A stretch of 64,000 nt of DNA from Phosphuga atrata (GCA_944588485.1 OX155908.1:2757578-2821577), one strand, 5' to 3'. Counted from the stretch's first letter, positions 34,001 to 44,801 are shown. Numbers and translations are program-made. Notes: a model not told the origin generated them from the sequence alone.

Positions 34001-34560
34001 TAGTCTTGTCTGTCTAGTCTTGTCTGTCTAGTCTTGTCTGTCTAGTCTTGTCTGTCTAGTCTTGTCTGTCTAGTCTTGTCTGTCTAGTCTTGTCTGTCTA
34101 GTCTTGTCTGTCTAGTCTTGTCTGTCTAGTCTTGTCTGTCTAGTCTTGTCTGTCTAGTCTTGTCTGTCTAGTCTTGTCTGTCTAGTCTTGTCTGTCTAGT
34201 CTTGTCTGTCTAGTCTTGTCTGTCTAGTCTTGTCTGTCTAGTCTTGTCTGTCTAGTCTTGTCTGTCTAGTCTTGTCTGTCTAGTCTTGTCTGTCTAGTCT
34301 TGTCTGTCTAGTCTTGTCTGTCTAGTCTTGTCTGTCTAGTCTTGTCTGTCTAGTCTTGTCTATCTTGTCTTGTCTGTCTAGTTTTGTCTATCTAGTCTTG
34401 TCTATCTAGTCTTGTCTATCTAGTTTTGTCTGTCTAGTCTTGTCTGTCTAGTCTTGTCTATCTAGTCTCATCTGTCTAGACCTATATATCTAGTCTTATC
34501 TGTCTAGTTTTATCTATCCAGTCTTATCTATCCAGTCTTATCTCTCTAATCTTGTCTGTA
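31037..34560 (+). repeat. 14-bp GTCT satellite array 2 (plus orientation)
   Basis: About 235 copies of TCTAGTCTTGTCTG. The first half has many variants (TATTCTTG, TCTCTCTAG, 9-bp deletions); 33361-34340 is much more uniform. A SINE splits it at 32610. It decays over the last 200 bp and stops about 105 bp before the gene D TATA box. Confidence 0.95.
32610..32802 (+). mobile_element. tRNA-derived SINE inserted in the satellite
   Basis: A B-box-like GGTTCGAATCC at about 32626, a non-tRNA body (GGCGGTTTTCATTAACCGTC, GATACCGGGGTGGCGCATAC) and a run of about 17 A. Perfect target duplications GTCTTGTCTCTCT flank it (32597-32609 and 32804-32816). The A-box half of the tRNA is missing, so it is 5' truncated. 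Confidence 0.85.
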
Positions 34561-34664
34561 TGATCTGTCTAGTCTTGTAAGTCACAGCATCAAAAACCGG
34601 TTAATATATTTTAATAATTTTCCAACTAATTAAGTTCCTTGTACACTGAAGGACATTTTATCTG

Positions 34665-34697
34665 TATATATAGATTGGGCTTGAATCGATCTAATCA
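34665..34697 (+). promoter_or_regulatory. Core promoter of gene D
   Basis: TATATATA at 34665-34672 and a TCAGTT initiator with its A at 34697, 32 bp from the first T. The ATG follows at 34722. The sequence from GGACATTTTATCTG through the first exon aligns with the gene C promoter in inverted orientation. Confidence 0.8.
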
Positions 34698-34721
34698 GTT
34701 CGAATCGACTGACCAAACAAC

Positions 34722-36025
34722 ATGAATACCCTGGTAAGAGAGTATCTAGAGTTTCCCTCTAGCTATCTATTTAAAAATGATCTGTATTACAATAAGACTT
34801 CATCCTAGATAAGTTAACTATCATTAAATATTTGTTTTTTAATTAGCTATCTAGATGTAGATAACAGAAATTTGGGAAGAATTTTTCGTTTCTTCCCAAA
34901 TTTTTTCTTCCCAAAGATTTCGAGATTTATTTTCAAAATTTTTATTTGGCAAAATTTCCAAAATTTCGAAAAAGAATGAACTTGAATGACATTGAATTTT
35001 GACATTATCAAAAATTACCAGTCTTGTCATTATACGAAACATTTGTCAAGATGAAGTTGAAGATTTGGAGATTTATTTCCGAAATCTTTTATTCGACTAA
35101 ATTTCCAAAATTTTTCGTAATTTTGGAAATTTTGTCGAATAAATAAACAAAATCCACCTCATCGATTTTGACATCGTCAAAAATTACCAGTCTTGTCAAA
35201 TGTACGAAACAATTGTCAAGATGACATGAGGTTGAAGATTTGGAGATTTATTTCCGAAATCTTTTATTCGACAAAATTTCCAAAATTTTTCGTAATTTTG
35301 GAAATTTTGTCGAATAAATCCACCTCATCGATTTTGACATCCTCACAAAAATTACAAGTCTTGTCAGATATACGAAACATTTATCAAGTTTACATTATCA
35401 AAATGAAATTAGAACTACATGTCATCTTGATAATGTCAACTTGACAATTGTTCCGTAATCTTGTCATTTCGAGTCTTTTATTCAATCTTTGTTTAACACC
35501 TAACTACCTGACATACGTCTCATAGACCCAAAGTAGCAGAAATTTTCTCACCTGAGACGTATGGCAGGTGGTTAAGGGTTAACATTTGTAACACAGTTTG
35601 TTAAAAACCTAACAAATTTGTTTATTTTTTTGTGTAAATTTTAGACCGTATTTGCCTTTGTCTGCTTGGCGGTTTACGCCAATGCGAAACCCTCGTGGGG
35701 TCACTGGGGCCACCATGGTGCCGTTGTAGGCGCCAGCGGAGTTGTAACCGGGCATGGGGCCTCCGGGCCAGCCGGAACAGTTACTGGCGCCGGAGCCTCC
35801 GCCGCCGCTGGAGTTGTCACCGGTCATGGAGCCATTGGAAACAGCTGGGACGGCGGTCATTGGGACGGAGCTTGGGATGATGGTCATTGGGACGGAGCTT
35901 GGGATGATGGTCATTGGGATGGGGCTTGGGATGATGGTCATTGGGATGGGGCTTGGGATGATGGTCGTTGGGATGGAGCTTGGGGAGGCGCTTGGGGTGG
36001 ACATGGAGGGCATGGACACTGGTAA
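34722..36025 (+). CDS. Gene D: WDDGHWDGA-repeat secreted protein, two exons
   Basis: Coding parts are 34722-34733 (M-N-T-L, donor GTAAG at 34734) and 35645-36025 (acceptor TAG), phase 0, 130 residues. The signal peptide is MNTLTVFAFVCLAVYANA, then KPSWGHWGHHG. Three SGVVTGHGASGPAG-like modules follow, then about four tandem nine-residue repeats WDDGHWDGA (about 80-118; 27-bp DNA repeats at 35848-35976), and a short GGHGGHGHW end. Relative to C it has lost the VVHGNGATLIGPG module and expanded the Trp repeat. It is the inverted partner of gene C. Trp every four or five residues alternating with Asp and His suggests a structural matrix or metal- or quinone-interacting role, which is speculation; no enzyme domain is seen. 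Confidence 0.85.
35050..35380. repeat. About 180-bp tandem duplication in gene D intron
   Basis: Two copies of GAAGATTTGGAGATTTATTT followed by the inverted pair TTCGACAAAATTTCC / GGAAATTTTGTCGAATAAA. A diverged third part lies at about 34900-35040. Similar sequence appears at 29370-29410 in the gene C intron, so it predates the inverted duplication. Confidence 0.65.
35493..35582. mobile_element. 90-bp TTAA-flanked MITE, copy 3, gene D intron
   Basis: TTAA stands at both ends, with the same termini and length as 2305-2394 and 4894-4983. It is absent from the gene C intron, so it inserted after duplication or was lost from C. Confidence 0.75.
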
Positions 36026-36160
36026 ATGTGTCGTTCGTGCAACGACCTGAAAGAATAATGACTGCCAATGAACTTTTGTAACTGATACTGATAACTAGAT
36101 GTATATTATATTGTTTTTCAAAATCTCTTGTTTTCATTCTTCGTGTACTTTACCTTCCTT

Positions 36161-36166
36161 ATTAAA
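36161..36166 (+). terminator. Candidate poly(A) signal of gene D
   Basis: ATTAAA lies 136 bp after the stop, exactly at the left end of an inserted element, so the natural 3' end may have been altered by that insertion. Confidence 0.4.
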
Positions 36167-36682
36167 GTCCATTCCCATATGCGCGACAATAAACAACGCG
36201 ACGTCGTGCGACACCGCCTGTCAAATAAAGATTCTAATAATCTAAATTCGTTCTACTAAATTCATTGCTGACGTGTCGTGACCTCTCGCGCATAATTGTG
36301 GAACGCATCGTCACTCTAAGATGCGGGACTTTCAGTTTATCGCGGGTTCCGAACAGCACTATTTGAGAGGTTCTCTTGGCAGTATTCAGAATAATTCTAT
36401 TTCAGAGGTTCTTTTGCCACAGCATAGTTCCGTGAAAAAATTGTTTGTTTTAGTTTGTCAGGGGATCGAACCCGGGATCTCAGGTGTAGCGAGCGGATTC
36501 GTTCACCACTACACCACTGTGACCACAAAAATAAAGATTACATTGTTTTAAATGGGCATGTAGAGAAGCTGTCGCGTAGCGCAAGTGAGAACGTGCCCAT
36601 TTAAAACAATGTAATCATTATTTGACAGGCGATGTCGCGTGACGTCGCGTAGCTGAGTGTCGCGTACATGAGAATCGGCCTT
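36165..36682. mobile_element. TA-flanked inverted-repeat element 3' of gene D
   Basis: Ends AAGTCCATTCCCATATGCGC and the complement of AAGGCCGATTCTCATGTACG form imperfect termini; inverted similarity extends about 70 bp inward (GCGACGTC..., CGCCTGTCAAATAA). TA stands on both sides. The gene C downstream region lacks the element and reads straight across the junction, giving an empty-site comparison. A central hairpin pairs GATTACATTGTTTTAAATGG with its complement at about 36597-36616. Confidence 0.75.
36234..36528 (-). mobile_element. tRNA-derived SINE nested in the TA element
   Basis: Perfect 11-bp target duplications AAATAAAGATT lie at 36223-36233 and 36529-36539. The minus strand starts GTGGTCACAGTGGTGTAGTG with an A-box-like region and GGTTCGATCCC as B box, then a body shared with 60949-61212 (GCGTTCCACAATTATGCGCG type). 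It is not a functional tRNA: the head is followed by SINE body. Confidence 0.85.
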
Positions 36683-36981
36683 TACTTTCTACCTTGCACT
36701 TGCTACTTTGTTACCTAGTTTTCTTTCTTATTTGTTTATAATATCACAATATATTGCACCGTTGAGATACCAATTTCTACATGACATTTTAGTGCCAAAT
36801 CAAGCTTTCAACTGACACTGTATATCAAAAACCGAACGTTTTCTGATTTTAAACTTGTCAAACTTCGCAAGCTTTGAAATTGTTTGCAGACAGATTAGAT
36901 AAATAGGATTAACTAGACAGACAAGGCAGATTCCCGATAGATATCTTCTGTGATCTGAGCAAGGCTTTTGATTGTATAGAT

Positions 36982-37242
36982 CAGGGCTGTCCAACCTTTT
37001 TGTAGTAGTGATCTACTTTTTGGTATATATTGTTGAAAAGATCGACCAAAACGCGTAACGGGCTAGCAGGGGGACTGCGGTAATGGAATGCACGCACCCA
37101 GGAATAACGATAATTTGCCATTTAAATTTTAATTCAAAACTTGATTTAATAAGTACATAGAAGCGTGATAAAAGATCGACTTAAAATCACGCCGCGATCG
37201 ACCAGTAGATCGCGATCGACCTGCCGTGATCGGACAGCCCTG
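36982..37242. mobile_element. hAT MITE inside the LINE
   Basis: Termini CAGGGCTGTCCAACC / GGACAGCCCTG and a perfect 8-bp target duplication GTATAGAT (36974-36981, 37243-37250), diagnostic of hAT. At 261 bp it is non-autonomous. It contains GATCGCGATCGACC near its right end. Confidence 0.9.
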
Positions 37243-37259
37243 GTATAGATCATGGACAA

Positions 37260-37364
37260 TTAACACATTAAAGGCGGGAGTCGTAGTACTACGATTTATC
37301 TCGACTGTAGTTTAAAGGCGGGAGTCTTAGTACTACGATTTATCCCACGCCTGTAATGTGTTTA
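37260..37364. mobile_element. Small MITE-like insertion in the LINE
   Basis: Inverted ends ACACATTAAAGGCG / CGCCTGTAATGTGT, with TTAA at the left and TTTA at the right. Inside, AAAGGCGGGAGTCGTAGTAC occurs twice in tandem. The LINE frame resumes directly after it. Confidence 0.6.
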
Positions 37365-37633
37365 TAAACAAAGTAGATAGATATAGCATAAGGGGGAAGG
37401 CAAGAAACTGGTTACATTACTTCTTAAAGTACAGAACCCAATATGTCCAAATAACATCGCATTTTAAAACTAGCTCTTCTACAGAATTGCCTATCAAAGC
37501 AGGTGTTCCCCAAGGAAGTGTGCTTTCGCCGACACTTTTTCTACATTACCTAGCTGATTTAGTTCCGTACATTTATGGCAATTTTTTCAATCTATATGCG
37601 GATGACTCTATTTGTCTTTTATCCGAATCCAAC

Positions 37634-37726
37634 TTAACCCATTTTTGACCACTGTATACCAACAGGTACAGCGGTATTTATTGTAACCCTATATTGAGCG
37701 TAGCAGTTTGGGAAAAAGTGGGTTAA
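37634..37726. mobile_element. 93-bp TTAA MITE in the LINE
   Basis: TTAA stands on both sides, with inverted ends CCCATTTTTGACC / AAAAAGTGGG. It interrupts the LINE shortly after the YADD motif. It differs from the 90-bp and 108-bp families. Confidence 0.7.
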
Positions 37727-38037
37727 TGGAAAGCCAGCAAGGGTCAAATAACCTCCTATAAACTCTAGATTCTTGGTTCTCAGCCAATAGACTGTTCCTC
37801 AATTTGGAAAAAACAGAAGTTGTCGTATTGCAAAAACACAGAACCAAGTATGTAGAGGATATATCGATAGGATTTAATAGCTCACAGTTAAAAATAGTTA
37901 AATACACCAATTTCCTTGGGTTAACTGTTCATGAACATTTATCTTGGCACAATCATGTTGATCATTTATGCAAATCGATAAACAAAAAAGCATTCTGCCT
38001 TCGCTACCTGAGGCATTTCCTTGATATTCCAGCGCTA

Positions 38038-38135
38038 TTAACCCTTTGACATACGAGTAAAACTAAACATGTTGACGTGTTCATACATGTGATCTTATCA
38101 CGTATACATGACGTCTTTGAATGTTAAGGTGTTAA
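38038..38135. mobile_element. TTAA MITE, family 2, copy 3
   Basis: TTAA at both ends (38038-38041, 38132-38135), with CCCTTTGACATACGAGTAAA and ACATGTGATCTTATCACGTA inside. It is the same family as 27733-27840 and the gene C intron array. Confidence 0.7.
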
Positions 38136-38221
38136 ATTATTATTAAGCAGAAATTAAATTCAAACTTAGCTATGGAAATGTGGGAAGCATCTCCAGAACT
38201 GGTAAAGATCATAAAAACAGG

Positions 38222-41200
38222 ACATACAAGACTAGACAGACAAGACTAGGCAGACAAGACTAGACAGACAAGACTAGACAGACAAGACTAGACAGACAAG
38301 ACTAGACAGACAAGACTAGACAGACAAGACTAGACAGACAAGACTAGACAGACAAGACTAGACAGACAAGACTAGACAGACAAGACTAGACAGACAAGAC
38401 TAGACAGACAAGACTAGACAGACAAGACTAGACAGACAAGACTAGACAGACAAGACTAGACAGACAAGACTAGACAGACAAGACTAGACAGACAAGACTA
38501 GACAGACAAGACTAGACAGACAAGACTAGACAGACAAGACTAGACAGACAAGACTAGACAGACAAGACTAGACAGACAAGACTAGACAGACAAGACTAGA
38601 CAGACAAGACTAGACAGACAAGACTAGACAGACAAGACTAGACAGACAAGACTAGACAGACAAGACTAGACAGACAAGACTAGACAGACAAGACTAGACA
38701 GACAAGACTAGACAGACAAGACTAGACAGACAAGACTAGACAGACAAGACTAGACAGACAAGACTAGACAGACAAGACTAGACAGACAAGACTAGACAGA
38801 CAAGACTAGACAGACAAGACTAGACAGACAAGACTAGACAGACAAGACTAGACAGACAAGACTAGACAGACAAGACTAGACAGACAAGACTAGACAGACA
38901 AGACTAGACAGACAAGACTAGACAGACAAGACTAGACAGACAAGACTAGACAGACAAGACTAGACAGACAAGACTAGACAGACAAGACTAGACAGACAAG
39001 ACTAGACAGACAAGACTAGACAGACAAGACTAGACAGACAAGACTAGACAGACAAGACTAGACAGACAAGACTAGACAGACAAGACTAGACAGACAAGAC
39101 TAGACAGACAAGACTAGACAGACAAGACTAGACAGACAAGACTAGACAGACAAGACTAGACAGACAAGACTAGACAGACAAGACTAGACAGACAAGACTA
39201 GACAGACAAGACTAGACAGACAAGACTAGACAGACAAGACTAGACAGACAAGACTAGACAGACAAGACTAGACAGACAAGACTAGACAGACAAGACTAGA
39301 CAGACAAGACTAGACAGACAAGACTAGACAGACAAGACTAGACAGACAAGACTAGACAGACAAGACTAGACAGACAAGACTAGACAGACAAGACTAGACA
39401 GACAAGACTAGACAGACAAGACTAGACAGACAAGACTAGACAGACAAGACTAGACAGACAAGACTAGACAGACAAGACTAGACAGACAAGACTAGACAGA
39501 CAAGACTAGACAGACAAGACTAGACAGACAAGACTAGACAGACAAGACTAGACAGACAAGACTAGACAGACAAGACTAGACAGACAAGACTAGACAGACA
39601 AGACTAGACAGACAAGACTAGACAGACAAGACTAGACAGACAAGACTAGACAGACAAGACTAGACAGACAAGACTAGACAGACAAGACTAGACAGACAAG
39701 ACTAGACAGACAAGACTAGACAGACAAGACTAGACAGACAAGACTAGACAGACAAGACTAGACAGACAAGACTAGACAGACAAGACTAGACAGACAAGAC
39801 TAGACAGACAAGACTAGACAGACAAGACTAGACAGACAAGACTAGACAGACAAGACTAGACAGACAAGACTAGACAGACAAGACTAGACAGACAAGACTA
39901 GACAGACAAGACTAGACAGACAAGACTAGACAGACAAGACTAGACAGACAAGACTAGACAGACAAGACTAGACAGACAAGACTAGACAGACAAGACTAGA
40001 CAGACAAGACTAGACAGACAAGACTAGACAGACAAGACTAGACAGACAAGACTAGACAGACAAGACTAGACAGACAAGACTAGACAGACAAGACTAGACA
40101 GACAAGACTAGACAGACAAGACTAGACAGACAAGACTAGACAGACAAGACTAGACAGACAAGACTAGACAGACAAGACTAGACAGACAAGACTAGACAGA
40201 CAAGACTAGACAGACAAGACTAGACAGACAAGACTAGACAGACAAGACTAGACAGACAAGACTAGACAGACAAGACTAGACAGACAAGACTAGACAGACA
40301 AGACTAGACAGACAAGACTAGACAGACAAGACTAGACAGACAAGACTAGACAGACAAGACTAGACAGACAAGACTAGACAGACAAGACTAGACAGACAAG
40401 ACTAGACAGACAAGACTAGACAGACAAGACTAGACAGACAAGACTAGACAGACAAGACTAGACAGACAAGACTAGACAGACAAGACTAGACAGACAAGAC
40501 TAGACAGACAAGACTAGACAGACAAGACTAGACAGACAAGACTAGACAGACAAGACTAGACAGACAAGACTAGACAGACAAGACTAGACAGACAAGACTA
40601 GACAGACAAGACTAGACAGACAAGACTAGACAGACAAGACTAGACAGACAAGACTAGACAGACAAGACTAGACAGACAAGACTAGACAGACAAGACTAGA
40701 CAGACAAGACTAGACAGACAAGACTAGACAGACAAGACTAGACAGACAAGACTAGACAGACAAGACTAGACAGACAAGACTAGACAGACAAGACTAGACA
40801 GACAAGACTAGACAGACAAGACTAGACAGACAAGACTAGACAGACAAGACTAGACAGACAAGACTAGACAGACAAGACTAGACAGACAAGACTAGACAGA
40901 CAAGACTAGACAGACAAGACTAGACAGACAAGACTAGACAGACAAGACTAGACAGACAAGACTAGACAGACAAGACTAGACAGACAAGACTAGACAGACA
41001 AGACTAGACAGACAAGACTAGACAGACAAGACTAGACAGACAAGACTAGACAGACAAGACTAGACAGACAAGACTAGACAGACAAGACTAGACAGACAAG
41101 ACTAGACAGACAAGACTAGACAGACAAGACTAGACAGACAAGACTAGACAGACAAGACTAGACAGACAAGACTAGACAGACAAGACTAGACAGACAAGAC

Positions 41201-42240
41201 TAGACAGACAAGACTAGACAGACAAGACTAGACAGACAAGACTAGACAGACAAGACTAGACAGACAAGACTAGACAGACAAGACTAGACAGACAAGACTA
41301 GACAGACAAGACTAGACAGACAAGACTAGACAGACAAGACTAGACAGACAAGACTAGACAGACAAGACTAGACAGACAAGACTAGACAGACAAGACTAGA
41401 CAGACAAGACTAGACAGACAAGACTAGACAGACAAGACTAGACAGACAAGACTAGACAGACAAGACTAGACAGACAAGACTAGACAGACAAGACTAGACA
41501 GACAAGACTAGACAGACAAGACTAGACAGACAAGACTAGACAGACAAGACTAGACAGACAAGACTAGACAGACAAGACTAGACAGACAAGACTAGACAGA
41601 CAAGACTAGACAGACAAGACTAGACAGACAAGACTAGACAGACAAGACTAGACAGACAAGACTAGACAGACAAGACTAGACAGACAAGACTAGACAGACA
41701 AGACTAGACAGACAAGACTAGACAGACAAGACTAGACAGACAAGACTAGACAGACAAGACTAGACAGACAAGACTAGACAGACAAGACTAGACAGACAAG
41801 ACTAGACAGACAAGACTAGACAGACAAGACTAGACAGACAAGACTAGACAGACAAGACTAGACAGACAAGACTAGACAGACAAGACTAGACAGACAAGAC
41901 TAGACAGACAAGACTAGACAGACAAGACTAGACAGACAAGACTAGACAGACAAGACTAGACAGACAAGACTAGACAGACAAGACTAGACAGACAAGACTA
42001 GACAGACAAGACTAGACAGACAAGACTAGACATACAAGACTAACCAGACTAGACTAAACAGACAAAACTAGACAAACAAGACTAAGCAGACAAGTCTAGA
42101 CAGACAAGACTAGACAGACAAGACTAGACAGACAAGACTAACCAGACTAGACTAAACAGACAAAACTAGACAGACAAGACTAAGCAGACAAGTCTAGACA
42201 GACAAGACTAGACAGACAATAATAGACAGAAAATACTTGA
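38222..42240 (-). repeat. 14-bp GTCT satellite array 3 (minus orientation)
   Basis: About 285 copies of the complementary 14-mer CAGACAAGACTAGA. From 38281 to about 42020 the phase never shifts and I see no substitution by eye, about 267 units. The last 200 bp contains variants (AACCAGACTAGACTAAACAG) duplicated as a larger unit. Confidence 0.95.
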
Positions 42241-42530
42241 CAAGCAAGTATTGGCTGAGCAGGTCTGGTCTTATTTATTCTTGTCCATTCCGTCTCTTCT
42301 TGTCTAGTCTTGTCCGACCTTGTGTGGTCTTGTCTGTTCTTGTCTGGCCTTGTCTAGTTCTGCTTAGTCTTACCTGGACTTGTCTCGTCTTGTTATGTCT
42401 TGTCTGGTCCAATCATGGCAGGTCTTCTCTGGTTTTGTCTGGTCTAGTCTCGTCTCGTCTGGCCTTGGCTGGTTTTGTCTATTCTTGTCTAGTCTTGTAT
42501 ACTCTTATCTAGCCTTATCCGGTCAAATTA
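42241..42530 (+). repeat. Degenerate GTCTTGT repeat in plus orientation
   Basis: Immediately after the minus array the strand flips to diverged CTTGTCTGGTCTTGTC words. The open frames here are repeat read-through. Confidence 0.7.
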
Positions 42531-42584
42531 ATTTACAAATTGAAACAGAAATCCAAATTTGCAGACAAAATAACGGTCTAATGC

Positions 42585-43010
42585 AGGGTTTCTCAAAGTT
42601 TTTCTTAGGTGGGCCAATTTAATATTACCGAATTTTTTGGCGGGCCCAAAAAATACCTATATATAATACCTGGCCCATAAAAACGGAATAGAAACAAAAC
42701 AATAGCCACCACATATATAACTATTTCTTTTTTTTTTTATTAGTATACTAAATTAAATATAAATTTTAAATTATATAATTTATTAAAACAAAAAAAGTTG
42801 CTAAAAAGCATCACGTAATTGTATGACTGTCGAATGTATTCTTAATGCTGCGTGTAAATGATTATCACTCAATTTTGATCTTAATTTCGACTTATGCTCA
42901 TAATGCGCATAGTTGAAAGTTGTTTCGCAAATATAAATATGTGCTCCCAAATAATGAATACAATTGTTGAGCATGTTTTCGTATTTTCCGGTAATTCACG
43001 TTTGATAATG
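42585..43010 (-). pseudogene. hAT transposase C-terminal remnant
   Basis: The left end CAGGGTTTCTCAAAG is a typical hAT terminus. On the minus strand from about 43005 to 42795 the translation reads YENMLNNCIHYLGAHIYICE, then TTFNYAHYEHKSKLRSKLSD and NHLHAALRI. This matches the C-terminal dimerisation (hATC) pattern of ZBED5/GTF2IRD2-like transposases, followed by a stop. Only this terminal part remains. It is a separate insertion from the one at 877-1545. Confidence 0.7.
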
Positions 43011-43600
43011 GTCTATAAAAATCAATTAAGGAAATATTTTTAATAATTTTTATAAAAATTATTAACTTTTGTTAATTTTTTTTTAAATTTTTTAATTTGT
43101 TTATTTATTTAAACATCACATTTCATTCAAATTTACATAATCATTTATAAAAGCATAAAAACATAATAATTTTTAATTTCAAACAAATAATTTAGAGCCT
43201 ATGATTAAGGTGTTAGTTGTACTTCGAACTACTTCGAACTAGTAAGGCAAATAAATTAGTAAATTATAAAAGAACTTTTTATATCCCATTCCCAATAATA
43301 TATAAAAAATGATAAATAATAGGGATGATAATAAGCAACGTTTAAAATATATTTTACCAATATTCAAAATTTTCAATGAAATCTGAAAATCTGCGACGGA
43401 TTTAATTACTTTGTTTGTGCTTTAATTACAAATTTCTGGAAATTGCGGTAACAATTTCAAGGATTATTAAAATTTGGGAAAAAATATTTCTCCCAAATCC
43501 ATCGAAGTTGCAAGATTAGGATTAAGGCTAGCGATTAAAACCGAATTGAGTCCAGAAAACGAAAAAGGGCTCTTTAACCCGGTCAAGGGTTTAACCCAGG
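43011..43600. other. AT-rich DNA, nothing recognised
   Basis: Very AT-rich with short homopolymers. No gene, RNA or repeat family could be assigned. Confidence 0.4.
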
Positions 43601-43647
43601 TAGTTCCATGCACCAACAGATTATCCCAAAATTAATCCAAATTTGGA

Positions 43648-43763
43648 TATAAATAGTCTGTGTCCAGCAAGAACCAAATCAGTAAGCAGTCAACAGTGTT
43701 GTGAGCCCCATGTGAGGATTTGGTCCCAAGAGAAGTTAGTGTGGCACGGGAAACATAGTAAGT
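43648..43763 (+). promoter_or_regulatory. Orphan core promoter with 5' splice site
   Basis: TATAAATAG at 43648-43656 and a TCAGT initiator with its A at 43681 (33 bp spacing, as in genes C and D) are followed by about 77 bp and a strong donor GTAAGT at 43758. No coding start of the paralogue type is present; the only ATG is followed at once by a stop. It could be the first exon of a non-coding RNA, a decayed paralogue promoter or part of an LTR. No matching second exon was found before gene E. Confidence 0.45.
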
Positions 43764-44801
43764 ATTAGAATTATCTAACTTGTTTAGCGCGTGGTGAATG
43801 TAGTTCTAAATAATCTAATTTAAAACTAAATTATAAATAATTGACACTAGGTGTACACGAAAACAGTATACTTTATATATTCCAGTTTCAATTAACAGCA
43901 GCGATCTTACGAATTTGAAACTGTAAAAATTAAAAGTTGCTTTTGCTAAAATTACGGTTTCCGAAATTATTAGTAAATAAGTTTTAAAAATTACAGTGAG
44001 CGACTGCAATCTTTACAAATTTGTATTCGTAAGGCCGCTGCTACATTTTAAACTGTAATTTTTAAAGTGTACTTTTTCCAAGTTTCACAAATTAGTTTTC
44101 CACTATTACACACATCACTAATTTGTGTAACTTACACCTAGTGTCTTGTATTTATTATTAATATAATGTTTCACCTAGTGCCTACAGTTGAATCTTTCAT
44201 AATTAGAAGTTTAAATCTGAAATTTTAATAATTAGATAATTCTGTAGATAAGTCTGTAGAATTTCGAGAACCTTCCTGCAATTACTTTAAGACAAGTTGC
44301 CGCTTAGTTAGTCGAAGTAAGTCATGCTCTGCTATTAATTGTTATTAATTATAGTAATTGTTGTATAATTGTTTTAAATAATTGTTATAAATCGCCAAAA
44401 TTCGAGATAATCTTGTAAATACTTTTTTAAACAAATTCTCTACGAAAGTTAAATTCTCTACGAAATTTATTCTAGCAGATAGTTGCGATATTCTGCGCGG
44501 CTTTAATAATATCCGTCATTGAATCACAATATTAAATTTAATTTTCTATTTTCATGTTTGACCAAAGTTTTCTCATACAAATTTCGAAAACACTCCAAAA
44601 ACTTATTTTAACTTTTTGTAGGTAATTTCATTCTTTACGCATTTTATTTGAACAAACAGATTTTCCAAAAACAAGCAAAAAATTACAAAATGATTATCAT
44701 AGCATATCTGCCACGAAAAACTAACCATATATAATATATAACAACTACATAGAGATGCCTAAATTTATGTAACCAAACCTATTTATAGTTTAGTATACTT
44801 A
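43764..44801. other. AT-rich DNA downstream of the orphan promoter
   Basis: No gene or known repeat is recognised. The region is AT-rich, with short inverted patches near 43840-44160 that share ACACTAGGTG / CACCTAGTG-like words. Confidence 0.4.

Larger units (their letters stand above)
36905..38215 (+). pseudogene. Non-LTR reverse transcriptase pierced by four elements
   Basis: Reading across the insertions, the plus strand gives IDIFCDLSKAFDCID (36925-36980), then FINKVDRYSIRGKARNW, QYVQITS, KAGVPQGSVLSPTLF and the catalytic FNLYADDSICLL (37360-37620), then WFSANRLFLNLEKTEVVVL, NFLGLTVHEHLSW and SINKKAFCLRYLRHFLDI (37770-38037). These are consecutive reverse transcriptase blocks of the jockey/CR1-like LINE group. 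Elements at 36982-37242, about 37260-37364, 37634-37726 and 38038-38135 break the frame. No endonuclease domain is present and the 3' end runs into satellite. The copy is dead. Confidence 0.8.

Noticed and set aside
42237..42622. Hydrophobic Leu/Val/Ser-rich frames suggesting a membrane protein
   Set aside because: They are translations of degenerate CTTGTCTGGTC satellite running into a hAT terminus.
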